Below, piece by piece: positions 1 to 7,954 of a DNA stretch of 43,330 nucleotides. The translations under genes were made by a program, and so were the position numbers. Position 1 is the stretch's first letter, and every line of letters starts with the position of its first letter. Source of the stretch: Acidobacteriota bacterium (lineage in GTDB: Bacteria; Acidobacteriota; Aminicenantia; Aminicenantales; Saccharicenantaceae); the NCBI GenBank assembly GCA_029571905.1, contig JAKPXU010000113.1:1-43330 (forward strand), written 5' to 3'. Below the pieces are notes generated by a model that saw only the letters and a program-made list of their open reading frames with translations, had not been told where the DNA came from and ran no database searches.

Positions 1-212
1 TCCAGCTTGGCTCTTTTCTTAATCCAGATAGGGCCAGAACTCTTTACCAAAATCTAAAAGGAAAATACCCCCAGGTATTCATCTCCACCTATCAGGCATT
101 TTCCGGTCAGATATTTTACCGGGTCAGGTTAAGGGCAAGGAGCGAGGAAGAGGCTCAGCTGTTGGCCAGCGAACTATCTTCTGCTGGCTACCCGGTGTTG
201 CGCTTGAGATAA
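1..212 (+). CDS. C-terminal fragment of a SPOR-domain protein (RlpA-like), 5' end outside window
   Basis: The frame starting at base 3 is open to a TAA at 210-212 and gives 69 residues beginning QLGSFLNPDRA and ending AGYPVLR. The pattern QLGSF, a run of alternating hydrophobic residues, YRVRLRA and a final ASELSSAGYP is that of the SPOR domain, which binds denuded peptidoglycan at the division septum. In bacteria this domain is often the C-terminus of the lytic transglycosylase RlpA, which is the most likely parent, but SPOR also caps FtsN-, DamX- and amidase-type proteins and the catalytic part is not in the window. The ORF track misses it because it has no start codon here. It converges on the GH63 gene with a gap of 37 bases. 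Confidence 0.75.
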   Translation, partial: QLGSFLNPDRARTLYQNLKGKYPQVFISTYQAFSGQIFYRVRLRARSEEEAQLLASELSSAGYPVLRLR

Positions 213-249
213 TGATGACTTTATTACTTCATCAAGTTGGCCAGAGCTT

Positions 250-2616
250 CTAATCAGAGAGAATTATAACCACCTGGTATTCACCCGCCGGGACCTGAGT
301 CCTGATCCGATTACCCCGGAACTGGCCTGCTTCTTTCCCATTGATTATCAATTGACCGCGCCTTTCTCGCCCGAGCGAAATATCTATCTTTATTTTTTTC
401 AGGCTTTTGATCTCAAAGGAAATCTCCCGGTCCGAATAAAGAAAATGGCGAAAGACAGCTGGTCCATCGGTCTTGATCAGCTCTTTTTTTTCCTCAATTA
501 ATTTTATTCTATCAGGGGAAATTTCTACTTCATAATGCCTTCCCAGGACCTCCAGACGGCGGAGATAGCCATTTTTTCGGGGCTGTAGCTGTCCAAATCT
601 AAGACCGTCCCAGGGGCTGACCTCGAGATACTCTTCGACCGCCATTAAGGCAAAAAGCGGCCCCCAGCTCTGATAACGCTGGCCGCCCGGCTCACCTGTT
701 CTGGAATCAAAATTTTCCGGGCAGAGAGCGTAATTTTTCCAGATTCTGAGGAAGAGATCGGAACTTTTTTCGGCCAGATCTGCGGCTATTTGATCATAGC
801 CATAGGCTTTCAAGCCCTGGTAAACCAGATAATTAGTAGGTGGCCAGACCGTTCCTCGCCAGTATTGCTGGTCTGGATAGGCTGGATCATCTCTGGCAAT
901 AGTTGGAATAACATAATCTCCCCAGAATTCCGCCGGATTAAGGAGATGCTTGATCATTTTGAGGGCCTGAGATTCTTCGGGAATTCTGGCAATTAAAGGA
1001 AAAAAGTTAGAAGCTGCCCGACGACTGGAAAAACGTCCATCCCAGTGACGGTCAAGATAGAGGCCTTCTTTTTCATTCCAGAGAAGATTATTCATCAATC
1101 TCTTTGTCTGTTCATATTCATTCAAAAAGTTTTTTTGATCAGATTCCCTGCCCAGAAAGCTGGCCAGTTGAGACAAACAATAAGAATCAAGAGCATAAAG
1201 GCTGTTAAGATCAACGCAGTCCATCTCTAAAGTGCCAGTTTTTTCGTTAAATGTTGCCTCGTCCCAGTTGGGCAAATCGTCCTGGCCTGATTCCCACCTG
1301 GCTTTTTGTTGGCCACTGGCCTCTTTTTCCCAGGACGGAACCTCTTCAGCTGTTAATTGCAGATCGCATCCCCACTCCAGCAACCCATTGGCATTTCCAT
1401 CGCGGCGGATGCGGCCGTCAGGCAAAACCGTAGTCCAGAAGCGATGCCATTTGACCAGATATGGGTAAGCTTCTTTTATAAATTCTATTTGACCTGTTTT
1501 GAGAAACAATTTGAGAACAACATAGCTGCCTACCGGGGGCTGAGAACGGTCTGGAGTCCCCCCATATCGACTGCGCCAATTAGGGATGTTCCCATTTTCA
1601 TATTGAGTCTCCAGCACAGATCGGACGATATCAAAAGCAATATGATTGCTCTCTATAGATACTTCCAGGGAATTAAAGAACGAATCCCATTCAAAAATGG
1701 TCCAGTCGTTAAGCTGACCATCAGGCCTGGGAAAGATCCAGCCTCGGCCCGCCGGGGTATAAAATCGGTGATATCCATTTTGATAAAGTGTTGTCCAGAA
1801 GAGATTGTTGGTTATAGCTTCGGCACTGCCACCATATAAGCCGCTTATCTGCAGCCTTTTTTTTTGATAGGTTGACTTTTCTTCTGACAGCAGACCATTG
1901 ATCGTCTTGTTCTTAAAAAAGTGGCGAATATGATCAAGAATAGCTTCAGGCGACTGGCCAGCTGAGGCTACAAAAAAAAGATCAGAATTTTTTCTGGCCT
2001 CAAAAACCAGGTGTAGCTCAGACCCAGAGGCCCTGACCTCGAGCGGTGCCTGGCTTAACCAGCAGAGGTAATGGCTAACCCCTTGCCCGGAACTCTGACC
2101 ATGGACACAGGCTATTTCAGAACGGTAAACATAGTTTCCATTAAAATCCCAGGGAAAATAGAAAACGAGATCAACTTTATCCACTAAGCGAGGAAAATGA
2201 TATTTTCCCACCACGGTGTTTTCATCACGCCGGCTCCACTCTACGGTCATTTCATTTTCAGGCAAAGCCGGCTTCAAATAAATGGGGGTTTCCTTTCCCT
2301 TCTTGAATGGCAAATGAAGATCAAATTTCATCGAAGCGTAAGAACCATCGGGTGAATGACTTCCGACTTCCGAGACTAGATAGAAAAAGTCATGAAACTC
2401 AGCTTGATCTTCTCCGCGAAAAACAGCCGGGCTGAAAGCAAAGGCAGAGTTAGGACTATCAATGATAACCAGACCAGGCCAGGATTTTGGATCCAATGCA
2501 CCGATAAACGTCTTTTTCCAGGGATAATAAATCTCGCTTCCAACCTCTGATCCAAGGGCCAAAATCAGAGAAATTAGAAAACAAGCTGCTTCGAGTTTCC
2601 TCTTTTTCACCTTCAC
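250..2616 (-). CDS. Secreted glycoside hydrolase, GH63 / mannosylglycerate-hydrolase-like (alpha/alpha)6 barrel
   Basis: The 788-residue product has a basic N-terminus and hydrophobic segment (about residues 1-25) that look like a signal peptide, a beta-rich N-terminal domain to about 250, and an (alpha/alpha)6 barrel. Barrel motifs are FEWDSFF (Asp311), ESGQDD (about Asp446, in the position of the GH63 general acid), YWRGTVWPPTNYLV, and PENFDSRTGEP (Glu634, in the position of the general base). GH63 enzymes cleave alpha-glucosidic or alpha-mannosidic bonds in oligosaccharides or compatible solutes such as mannosylglycerate; substrate cannot be read from sequence. The last 140 residues form a beta domain. 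The start is GTG with no Shine-Dalgarno, and a -10-like box ends 6 bases before it, so the mRNA may be leaderless. A GTG two codons further in is the alternative. GH37 trehalase is less likely. Confidence 0.8.
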   Translation of the reverse strand: MKVKKRKLEAACFLISLILALGSEVGSEIYYPWKKTFIGALDPKSWPGLVIIDSPNSAFAFSPAVFRGEDQAEFHDFFYLVSEVGSHSPDGSYASMKFDLHLPFKKGKETPIYLKPALPENEMTVEWSRRDENTVVGKYHFPRLVDKVDLVFYFPWDFNGNYVYRSEIACVHGQSSGQGVSHYLCWLSQAPLEVRASGSELHLVFEARKNSDLFFVASAGQSPEAILDHIRHFFKNKTINGLLSEEKSTYQKKRLQISGLYGGSAEAITNNLFWTTLYQNGYHRFYTPAGRGWIFPRPDGQLNDWTIFEWDSFFNSLEVSIESNHIAFDIVRSVLETQYENGNIPNWRSRYGGTPDRSQPPVGSYVVLKLFLKTGQIEFIKEAYPYLVKWHRFWTTVLPDGRIRRDGNANGLLEWGCDLQLTAEEVPSWEKEASGQQKARWESGQDDLPNWDEATFNEKTGTLEMDCVDLNSLYALDSYCLSQLASFLGRESDQKNFLNEYEQTKRLMNNLLWNEKEGLYLDRHWDGRFSSRRAASNFFPLIARIPEESQALKMIKHLLNPAEFWGDYVIPTIARDDPAYPDQQYWRGTVWPPTNYLVYQGLKAYGYDQIAADLAEKSSDLFLRIWKNYALCPENFDSRTGEPGGQRYQSWGPLFALMAVEEYLEVSPWDGLRFGQLQPRKNGYLRRLEVLGRHYEVEISPDRIKLIEEKKELIKTDGPAVFRHFLYSDREISFEIKSLKKIKIDISLGRERRGQLIINGKEAGQFRGNRIRTQVPAGEYQVVIILSD

Positions 2617-2622
2617 CAGCTA

Positions 2623-2651
2623 AATTTAAATGATTTCTGGCTTTAAATCAA
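2623..2651 (-). promoter_or_regulatory. Promoter for the GH63 gene
   Basis: On the minus strand TTGATT, a 17-base spacer and TAAATT are followed by 6 bases and then the GTG start at 2616. A transcript starting about 7 bases after the -10 would begin on the start codon itself. Read by eye; both hexamers are 4/6 matches or better. Confidence 0.4.
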
Positions 2652-2727
2652 CGCCAAATGTGCTTATGACGAAATTTACAAAGCCTGTTTTTTCTTCAGT
2701 CAGGTTTTAAAAACCCTTCAAAACTAA

Positions 2728-2733
2728 TATAAT
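2728..2733 (+). promoter_or_regulatory. -10 box for the M20 peptidase gene
   Basis: A perfect TATAAT lies 40 bases before the ATG at 2774, with a proper Shine-Dalgarno (GGAGGT) in between. The -35 position (TTTTAA, 17-base spacer) is poor. Confidence 0.4.
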
Positions 2734-2773
2734 TATAACCAACAAAAATAAATACCAGCTGGCAGGAGGTAAA

Positions 2774-3904
2774 ATGGACTTTTTACGCTACTTTAAATCC
2801 CGGCAGGGAGAAATGATCAGCCGGTTGAAAACACTTGTTCGACTGGAATCACCAACTTCTGATAAAATAGCAGTAGATAAATGTTCAGCAGCGGTTATTT
2901 CAGAACTCTCTTCATTAGGCGTTAAGATTAAAAAAATTCCCCAGAAGGAAATTGGCGATCTCTTTCTGGTTGAATATCCATCAACCGAGATTAAGGCCGG
3001 AGAAAAGCCTCTTCTAATATTGGTTCATATTGATACTGTCTGGCCGGTTGGAACCATTGAACATATGCCTTTTTACCTGGCCGAAGATCGCCTTTATGGG
3101 CCGGGTGTCCTTGATATGAAAGCTGGAGTCGTCTCAGCCATGATGGCCTTAAAAACTATTAACAACCTTGGTCTCAACCCGAGGAGAAAAATCTGGATGT
3201 TTATTAATTCGGCTGAAGAAACAGGCCATGAGGAGGCTCATCGCCAGATTGTAGCTCTGGCTAAAAGAGCTGGAGCTGCCCTTTGCCTTGAGCCAGCTCT
3301 TCCCGGGGGGGCTTTGAAAATGGCCAGAAAAGGGCGACTGGTGATTAAAATCGAAGCCAGTGGCTGCTCAGCTCATGCCAGCACTCCGGAAAAAGGTGTC
3401 AATGCGATTGAAGAGGTAATTACCCAGTGGCTAAAATTAAAAAAATTAAAAATTAAGGGTCTAACCGCCAATCTGGGTTTAATTGGTGGTGGAGAAAAAG
3501 CTAATGTCGTGCCAGATAAAGCCTGGGCAGTAGTCGATCTGAGGTTCTGGACAGCCCGCGATTTAGCACAGATCAAATCCTTTCTTAAAAATCTTAAGCC
3601 GGATAATCGCCAGGCGAAAATCAGAACGTCTATAGTTAGTATCACCCCTCCTATGGAGTTCAGCCCTGCTTCCAGAGAACTTTTTGCCCGGGTCGCAGAT
3701 CTGGCCTCTAACCTTGGTTTAACTCTGGCTGCTGGCCAGAGTGGAGGCGGGTCTGACGGCTCGATCGCTTCCACTACCGGGATTCCTGTTCTGGACGGAC
3801 TGGGGCCAGACGGAGATGGAATCCATGCTCTGGATGAACATCTTCTGCTTTCCTCTTTTATTGAAAGAACAGCCTTGCTGACCAGACTATTGCTTGAATT
3901 ATAG
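2774..3904 (+). CDS. M20 family metallopeptidase, glutamate carboxypeptidase (CPG2)-like
   Basis: The 376-residue length suits the CPG2/ArgE/DapE family of di-zinc exopeptidases. Metal and catalytic positions are visible in order: HIDTVW (His85, Asp87), GPGVLDMKAG (Asp114), EETGHEE (the Glu148/Glu149 pair), CLEPA (Glu173) and a late GIHALDEH that supplies the C-terminal His. A dimerisation lid with CSAHASTPEKGVNA lies near residue 200. No signal peptide is seen, so it is probably cytoplasmic. Members remove C-terminal glutamate or other residues from peptides or folate-like compounds; the true substrate is unknown. The start has GGAGGTAAA-ATG. The serine pathway genes begin 86 bases downstream, so co-transcription is possible. 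Confidence 0.85.
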   Translation: MDFLRYFKSRQGEMISRLKTLVRLESPTSDKIAVDKCSAAVISELSSLGVKIKKIPQKEIGDLFLVEYPSTEIKAGEKPLLILVHIDTVWPVGTIEHMPFYLAEDRLYGPGVLDMKAGVVSAMMALKTINNLGLNPRRKIWMFINSAEETGHEEAHRQIVALAKRAGAALCLEPALPGGALKMARKGRLVIKIEASGCSAHASTPEKGVNAIEEVITQWLKLKKLKIKGLTANLGLIGGGEKANVVPDKAWAVVDLRFWTARDLAQIKSFLKNLKPDNRQAKIRTSIVSITPPMEFSPASRELFARVADLASNLGLTLAAGQSGGGSDGSIASTTGIPVLDGLGPDGDGIHALDEHLLLSSFIERTALLTRLLLEL

Positions 3905-3920
3905 CCTGACATTTTTGCGG

Positions 3921-3949
3921 TTGACTTCAGCTGCATTTTGAGCTTAACT
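3921..3949 (+). promoter_or_regulatory. Possible promoter for the aminotransferase-serA pair
   Basis: TTGACT, 17 bases, then TTAACT, followed about 40 bases later by the start at 3991. The -35 is good and the -10 is weak. Confidence 0.25.
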
Positions 3950-3990
3950 ATATTCTTAATTGAATTAAAAAATCAAAGGGAGGACATATT

Positions 3991-5139
3991 ATGATAAAAA
4001 AGTACTATCTTCTTTCTCCAGGACCAACTCCAATACCGGAGAAGGTTTTGTCAGCAGCGGCTGAGCCGATTATTCATCATCGGACGGCTGAATTCAGCAA
4101 AATCTTCATGGAGGTTACCGAGGGGCTGAAATATGTCTTTCAAACGAAAGAAGATGTCTATATTCTGGCATCTTCTGGAACTGGTGCTATGGAAACAGCG
4201 GTGATTAATACTCTGTCGCCAGGTGATAAGGTTATCACGCTTAATGGTGGAAAATTTGGAGAAAGATGGGGCAACATCTGTCGGGCCTTTGGACTTGACA
4301 CTAAAGAAATTATCGTCCCCTGGGGTGAAGATTATCCGCCAGAAAAGCTGGCCGAAGACCTCAAACAAAATCCAGGGGTTAAAGCTGTTTTTGCAACTCT
4401 TTCCGAGACTTCTACCGGAGCCATTTTTGATATTAAAGGATTTGGCGAGGTGGTCTCGAAAACCGAAGCTATTCTGGTTGTGGACGGGATTTCCGGGCTG
4501 GGCGCTACTCCCTGTCAGATGGATGAATGGAAAATCGATGTTTTGGTGACTGGTTCTCAAAAATCATTTATGATTCCACCGGGTTTGGCTTATATAGCCT
4601 TCAGCCCCAAAGGCTGGAAAATGGTTGAAACTTCCAAGCTGCCCAAATTCTATTATGATATTAAAAAATACCGGAAGAACCTGGAAAAACAGACTACACC
4701 CTGGACACCGGCTGTCTCTCTGATTATTCAGCAGGGCAAAGCTCTGGATTTGATCAAAAGCATCGGTCTGGAAAATCTCCTCAAGCATCATGCTATTCTG
4801 GGTGAAGCGACCAGAGCTGGGGTCAAAGCTATAGGGCTCGAGCTTCTGGCTAAAAAACCCGGCAATATTTTGACAGCTATCAAGACACCAGCCGGTGTTG
4901 ATGGGAATAAGCTGGTTAAGACCATGCAGAACAAATACATGGCCTATATTTCCAATGCCCAGGATCCTCATAAGGGTGAGTTCTTCCGAATTGCTCATCT
5001 CGGTTATATGGGCGGATTTGATATCACCACCGCTCTGACGGCACTGGAAATGACTTTACTTGATCTGGGTTATAACCAATTCCAGCCTGGCGCTTCTGTC
5101 GCTGCGGCTGAGAAAATATTAAGGGAGGGATGGGAATGA
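3991..5139 (+). CDS. Class V aminotransferase, serine-pyruvate/alanine-glyoxylate type; probable phosphoserine aminotransferase
   Basis: The 382-residue PLP enzyme opens with LLSPGPTPIPEKV, the substrate-phosphate end typical of the SPT/AGT branch. It carries SSGTGAME (cofactor phosphate binding), VDGISGLG (Asp165, pyridine nitrogen) and TGSQKSFMIPPG with the Schiff-base Lys191. Its stop overlaps the serA start (ATGA), so the two are translationally coupled. No classical SerC is in the window, so this enzyme likely converts 3-phosphohydroxypyruvate plus glutamate to phosphoserine. A similar pairing of an SPT-like aminotransferase with SerA is known to me from Thermotoga. A role as serine-glyoxylate or alanine-glyoxylate aminotransferase remains possible. 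The start is preceded by GGGAGGACATATT. Confidence 0.85.
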   Translation: MIKKYYLLSPGPTPIPEKVLSAAAEPIIHHRTAEFSKIFMEVTEGLKYVFQTKEDVYILASSGTGAMETAVINTLSPGDKVITLNGGKFGERWGNICRAFGLDTKEIIVPWGEDYPPEKLAEDLKQNPGVKAVFATLSETSTGAIFDIKGFGEVVSKTEAILVVDGISGLGATPCQMDEWKIDVLVTGSQKSFMIPPGLAYIAFSPKGWKMVETSKLPKFYYDIKKYRKNLEKQTTPWTPAVSLIIQQGKALDLIKSIGLENLLKHHAILGEATRAGVKAIGLELLAKKPGNILTAIKTPAGVDGNKLVKTMQNKYMAYISNAQDPHKGEFFRIAHLGYMGGFDITTALTALEMTLLDLGYNQFQPGASVAAAEKILREGWE

Positions 5140-6047
5140 CCACCAGAATTCTTATTGCTGACCATCTTGATAAAGAAGCCATAGAAGAGCTTCAGTCGGT
5201 CCCGGGGTTTGAGGTCACCGTCAAAACTGGCCTCAACGAAGCCGATCTGGTTAAAATCATTCCTGATTTTGAAGTGGTGGTGGTCAGAAGCGCCACCAAA
5301 ATAACCAGACCGATCATTGAGGCGGGCCAGAATTTAAAACTAATTGTTAGAGCTGGAATTGGCCTTGATACAATTGATGTTAAAGCTGCCAGAGAAAAGG
5401 GGGTAGAAGTCGCCAATACCCCTTCTGCTACTTCTATATCTGTGGCTGAACATGTAATTGGTTTAATGATCGGGGCAGTCCGACATCATGGGCCGGCTAA
5501 TCTGTCTATGAAGCAGCATAAATGGGAAAAGAAACTATTTAGCGGTACCGAGGTTTATGGGAAAACACTGGGGATCATCGGGTTTGGCCGGATTGGACTG
5601 GAAGTTGCTCGCCGAGCTCTGGCTCTGGGCATGAACATTCTGGCTTACGATGTTGTTCCGATTAAAACTGATCTGGCTGTCAAACAGGTTAGCCTGGCTG
5701 AACTGCTGAATCAGGCTGATATCATCACCCTTCATGTCCCCAAGACCCCGGAGCCTATTCTTGGCGCCAAAGAATTTGAGCGGATGAAAAAAGGTGTGGT
5801 TATAGTTAACGCAGCTCGCGGTGGGGTGGTGGACGAAAAGGCTCTGCTGGAGGCCCTCAATTCGGGTCTGGTCAAAGCAGCAGCTCTGGATGTCTTCAGT
5901 CAGGAACCTCCCCAGGATTTCAGTTTGATTGATCACCCGCGCGTAACAGCTACGCCCCATCTGGGCGCTTCAACTGAAGAAGGCCAGAAAAGAGCCGGCC
6001 TGGAAGTGGTCAGGATCGTTAAAGAAAAGTTTGCTGCTACAATTTAA
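5136..6047 (+). CDS. serA: D-3-phosphoglycerate dehydrogenase, short form without ACT domain
   Basis: I start this at the ATG at 5136, not the track's 5130. It forms an ATGA overlap with the aminotransferase stop and lies 7 bases after AGGGAGGG, whereas 5130 is almost inside the ribosome site. The product is 303 residues, MTTRILIADH onward. It has the D-2-hydroxyacid dehydrogenase layout: a split substrate domain, a Rossmann fold with GFGRIG (149-154), NAARGG (Arg229), Glu257 and the catalytic TPHLGAST (His275). It oxidises 3-phosphoglycerate with NAD, the first step of serine synthesis. It ends right after the catalytic core, so it lacks the ACT and ASB regulatory domains that give serine feedback in longer SerA proteins. 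A related hydroxyacid dehydrogenase is possible, but the neighbour argues for SerA. Confidence 0.88.
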   Translation: MTTRILIADHLDKEAIEELQSVPGFEVTVKTGLNEADLVKIIPDFEVVVVRSATKITRPIIEAGQNLKLIVRAGIGLDTIDVKAAREKGVEVANTPSATSISVAEHVIGLMIGAVRHHGPANLSMKQHKWEKKLFSGTEVYGKTLGIIGFGRIGLEVARRALALGMNILAYDVVPIKTDLAVKQVSLAELLNQADIITLHVPKTPEPILGAKEFERMKKGVVIVNAARGGVVDEKALLEALNSGLVKAAALDVFSQEPPQDFSLIDHPRVTATPHLGASTEEGQKRAGLEVVRIVKEKFAATI

Positions 6048-6086
6048 TCAAAATTTAAACTTCGGACAGGTAACGGACCGGAATAG

Positions 6087-7229
6087 ATGATTTATCTTGA
6101 TAACAATGCTACTACGCCTCTGGATCCGCGAGTAATCGACAAGATAATTTCGTTTATTAAAGAACATTTTGGCAATCCTTCTTCGCTCTACCCTCTTGGA
6201 CGGGAAGTGAAGACTCTGGTCACGGAAGCCAGAGAGCAGGTAGCGGCGGCTATAGGAGCCAGGCGGACAGAAATTATATTTACCAGCTCAGGCACAGAGG
6301 CTGATAATCTGGCCATTCTTGGTCTGGCCGAAGCTCAGCCAGAAAAGAGAGAATTTATTACCTCTTCGATAGAGCATCCCGCCGTTCTCGAAACTGCTCG
6401 CCATCTTGAAGCCCATGGTTATACAGTTTATTACCTGCCGGTTGATCAAACCGGCCTGATTGATCTGGACTTTTTAAGATCAGTTATCTCCGCCAAGACT
6501 CTTTTGGTCTCGGTCATGCTGGCCAATAATGAAATTGGTACGATTGAACCATTAGAAGAAGTAGTCAAAATAGCTCACCGCTATGGCGTACCGGTTCATA
6601 CAGATGCAGTTCAGGCCTTTGGTAAGATGGAAGTCAAGGTTGACTCTCTGGGTGTTGACCTTTTAAGCCTTTCAGCTCATAAAGTCTATGGGCCGAAAGG
6701 GACTGGTGCTCTTTATATCCGTAAAGGATTGGACTTAAGACCTGTGCTGCATGGCGGACATCAGGAATTCGGGCTGAGGCCAGGAACTGAAAATACAGCT
6801 GGAATAATTGGTTTTGGAGAAGCGGTCAGGATTCTAAGGGAAGAATGGCTGAAGGATAAGAATCGGATAGAAAAGCTAGCCGGCCGGATGAAGTCCGGGT
6901 TCGAAAAGAAAATTAAAGGAATTAGATTTAACGGACATCCCGAAAAAAGAATTAAAAGCACTTTAAACTTTTCTTTTCCCGGGCTGCCGGCGGAGGCCAT
7001 TTTGCTGGCCCTGGCCACTCGCGAGATATATGTTTCGACTGGCTCGGCCTGTTCGGAAGGTTCAGGTGAAGTATCTCATGTTCTTCTGGCTTTAGGTCTG
7101 ACTCAGGAAGAAGCCAGCTCAGCCCTGAGATTATCCCTGGGCCGTTTTAACACTGAAGAAGACGTTGATCAGACGTTAGCTGAAATGCCTGAAATCATCG
7201 ATGAGTTGCGAAGAGAACTCGCCGGCTGA
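6087..7229 (+). CDS. Cysteine desulfurase, NifS/IscS family
   Basis: The 380-residue class V PLP enzyme takes sulfur from cysteine as a persulfide for Fe-S clusters and thiolated tRNA. Features are MIYLDNNATTPLDP at the start, SSGTEADN (cofactor phosphate), SSIEHPAV (His97), HTDAVQAFGK (Asp173), SAHKVYGPKGTG (Schiff-base Lys199) and STGSACSEGSGEVSHVL (persulfide Cys322). The short insert before the Cys fits group I (NifS/IscS). No IscU or NifU scaffold is adjacent. It follows serA by 39 bases on the same strand, so serine, cysteine and sulfur supply may be co-expressed. The Shine-Dalgarno is weak. It converges on the DUF4416 gene. Confidence 0.9.
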   Translation: MIYLDNNATTPLDPRVIDKIISFIKEHFGNPSSLYPLGREVKTLVTEAREQVAAAIGARRTEIIFTSSGTEADNLAILGLAEAQPEKREFITSSIEHPAVLETARHLEAHGYTVYYLPVDQTGLIDLDFLRSVISAKTLLVSVMLANNEIGTIEPLEEVVKIAHRYGVPVHTDAVQAFGKMEVKVDSLGVDLLSLSAHKVYGPKGTGALYIRKGLDLRPVLHGGHQEFGLRPGTENTAGIIGFGEAVRILREEWLKDKNRIEKLAGRMKSGFEKKIKGIRFNGHPEKRIKSTLNFSFPGLPAEAILLALATREIYVSTGSACSEGSGEVSHVLLALGLTQEEASSALRLSLGRFNTEEDVDQTLAEMPEIIDELRRELAG

Positions 7230-7246
7230 AATTTAAACTCAGGTGG

Positions 7247-7807
7247 CTAAACTGATTGCGCCGACCTTAATCTTCTAAGTTGATTCAGATAAATTTTCCT
7301 GACCTCCAGGAAAAACTGCTGATAACCGGGCTGATAAAAATCGGGGTAGGTCCAGGTTAAAGTCCTGACCTTCTCTTTGGTCAATAGTAGCTCCAGATGG
7401 GCATAGATGCCATCAGTCAATGGAATGCGATGGGCAAAATCCTTGGTAGTGGCCATGATCAGAGCCGAGGCTTTAAGATAACCCGGGTCAAGATTAACGG
7501 GACGACTTAAATTTAAAGCGGGAAAGAACAGTTTTAAATCTTTTTCAATCTGATTGGTTTGATGCTTCAATGCTGGTAGCTGTTCGGGCCCAATCAATGA
7601 TTGGAAACTTAGAAAATACCTTTTTAGATTCCGGCCCATCTCCTGTTCATAATAATGGCTATAATTGAACGGAAAAAAGTCGCTTTGAAGGTCGGCCTGG
7701 CCGAACTTTTCTAACAGCATATCCTGTGCCTTTTTTCTAGCCACTTCTTCTGAAAAAATTAGTCCGCAGATTAATTTAACCGGTGTAAATTGCTTTATTT
7801 TACCCAT
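7247..7807 (-). CDS. DUF4416 family protein of unknown function
   Basis: The 186-residue protein starts MGKIKQFTPVKLICGLIFS and contains FFPFNYSHYYEQEMG, NLDPGYLKASALIMATTKDFAHRI, DGIYAHLELLL and a late TWTYPDFYQPGYQQFF. I recognise this set as DUF4416, a small family in anaerobic and thermophilic bacteria with no assigned role. It is soluble, without signal peptide or membrane segment, and rich in aromatic residues with conserved His, Asp and Tyr that could form a ligand or metal site. It stands alone between the + strand desulfurase and asnS genes, so context gives no clue. Confidence 0.7.
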   Translation of the reverse strand: MGKIKQFTPVKLICGLIFSEEVARKKAQDMLLEKFGQADLQSDFFPFNYSHYYEQEMGRNLKRYFLSFQSLIGPEQLPALKHQTNQIEKDLKLFFPALNLSRPVNLDPGYLKASALIMATTKDFAHRIPLTDGIYAHLELLLTKEKVRTLTWTYPDFYQPGYQQFFLEVRKIYLNQLRRLRSAQSV

Positions 7808-7917
7808 GATTCTAAGATTCTAAATTAAACCAGCCAGATAATTTTTTCAATGGTTATCTCAAGGAAAAACTGCTTGAAAAGACAGAGCCAGGAGGAAGAA
7901 GCTCAGGGAAGGTGGCA

Positions 7918-7945
7918 TTGAATTAAAAGTCTAATCTGATATAAT
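7918..7945 (+). promoter_or_regulatory. Promoter for the asnS run, extended -10
   Basis: TTGAAT, a 16-base spacer and TGA-TATAAT, a perfect -10 with the extended TG. The ATG of asnS lies only 9 bases after the -10, so transcription should begin within about 0-3 bases of the start codon. No Shine-Dalgarno is present. Confidence 0.65.
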
Positions 7946-7954
7946 TTTACCACT

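Noticed and set aside
1357-1839. 160-codon + strand ORF inside the GH63 gene
   Set aside because: Opposite-strand shadow of conserved barrel sequence.
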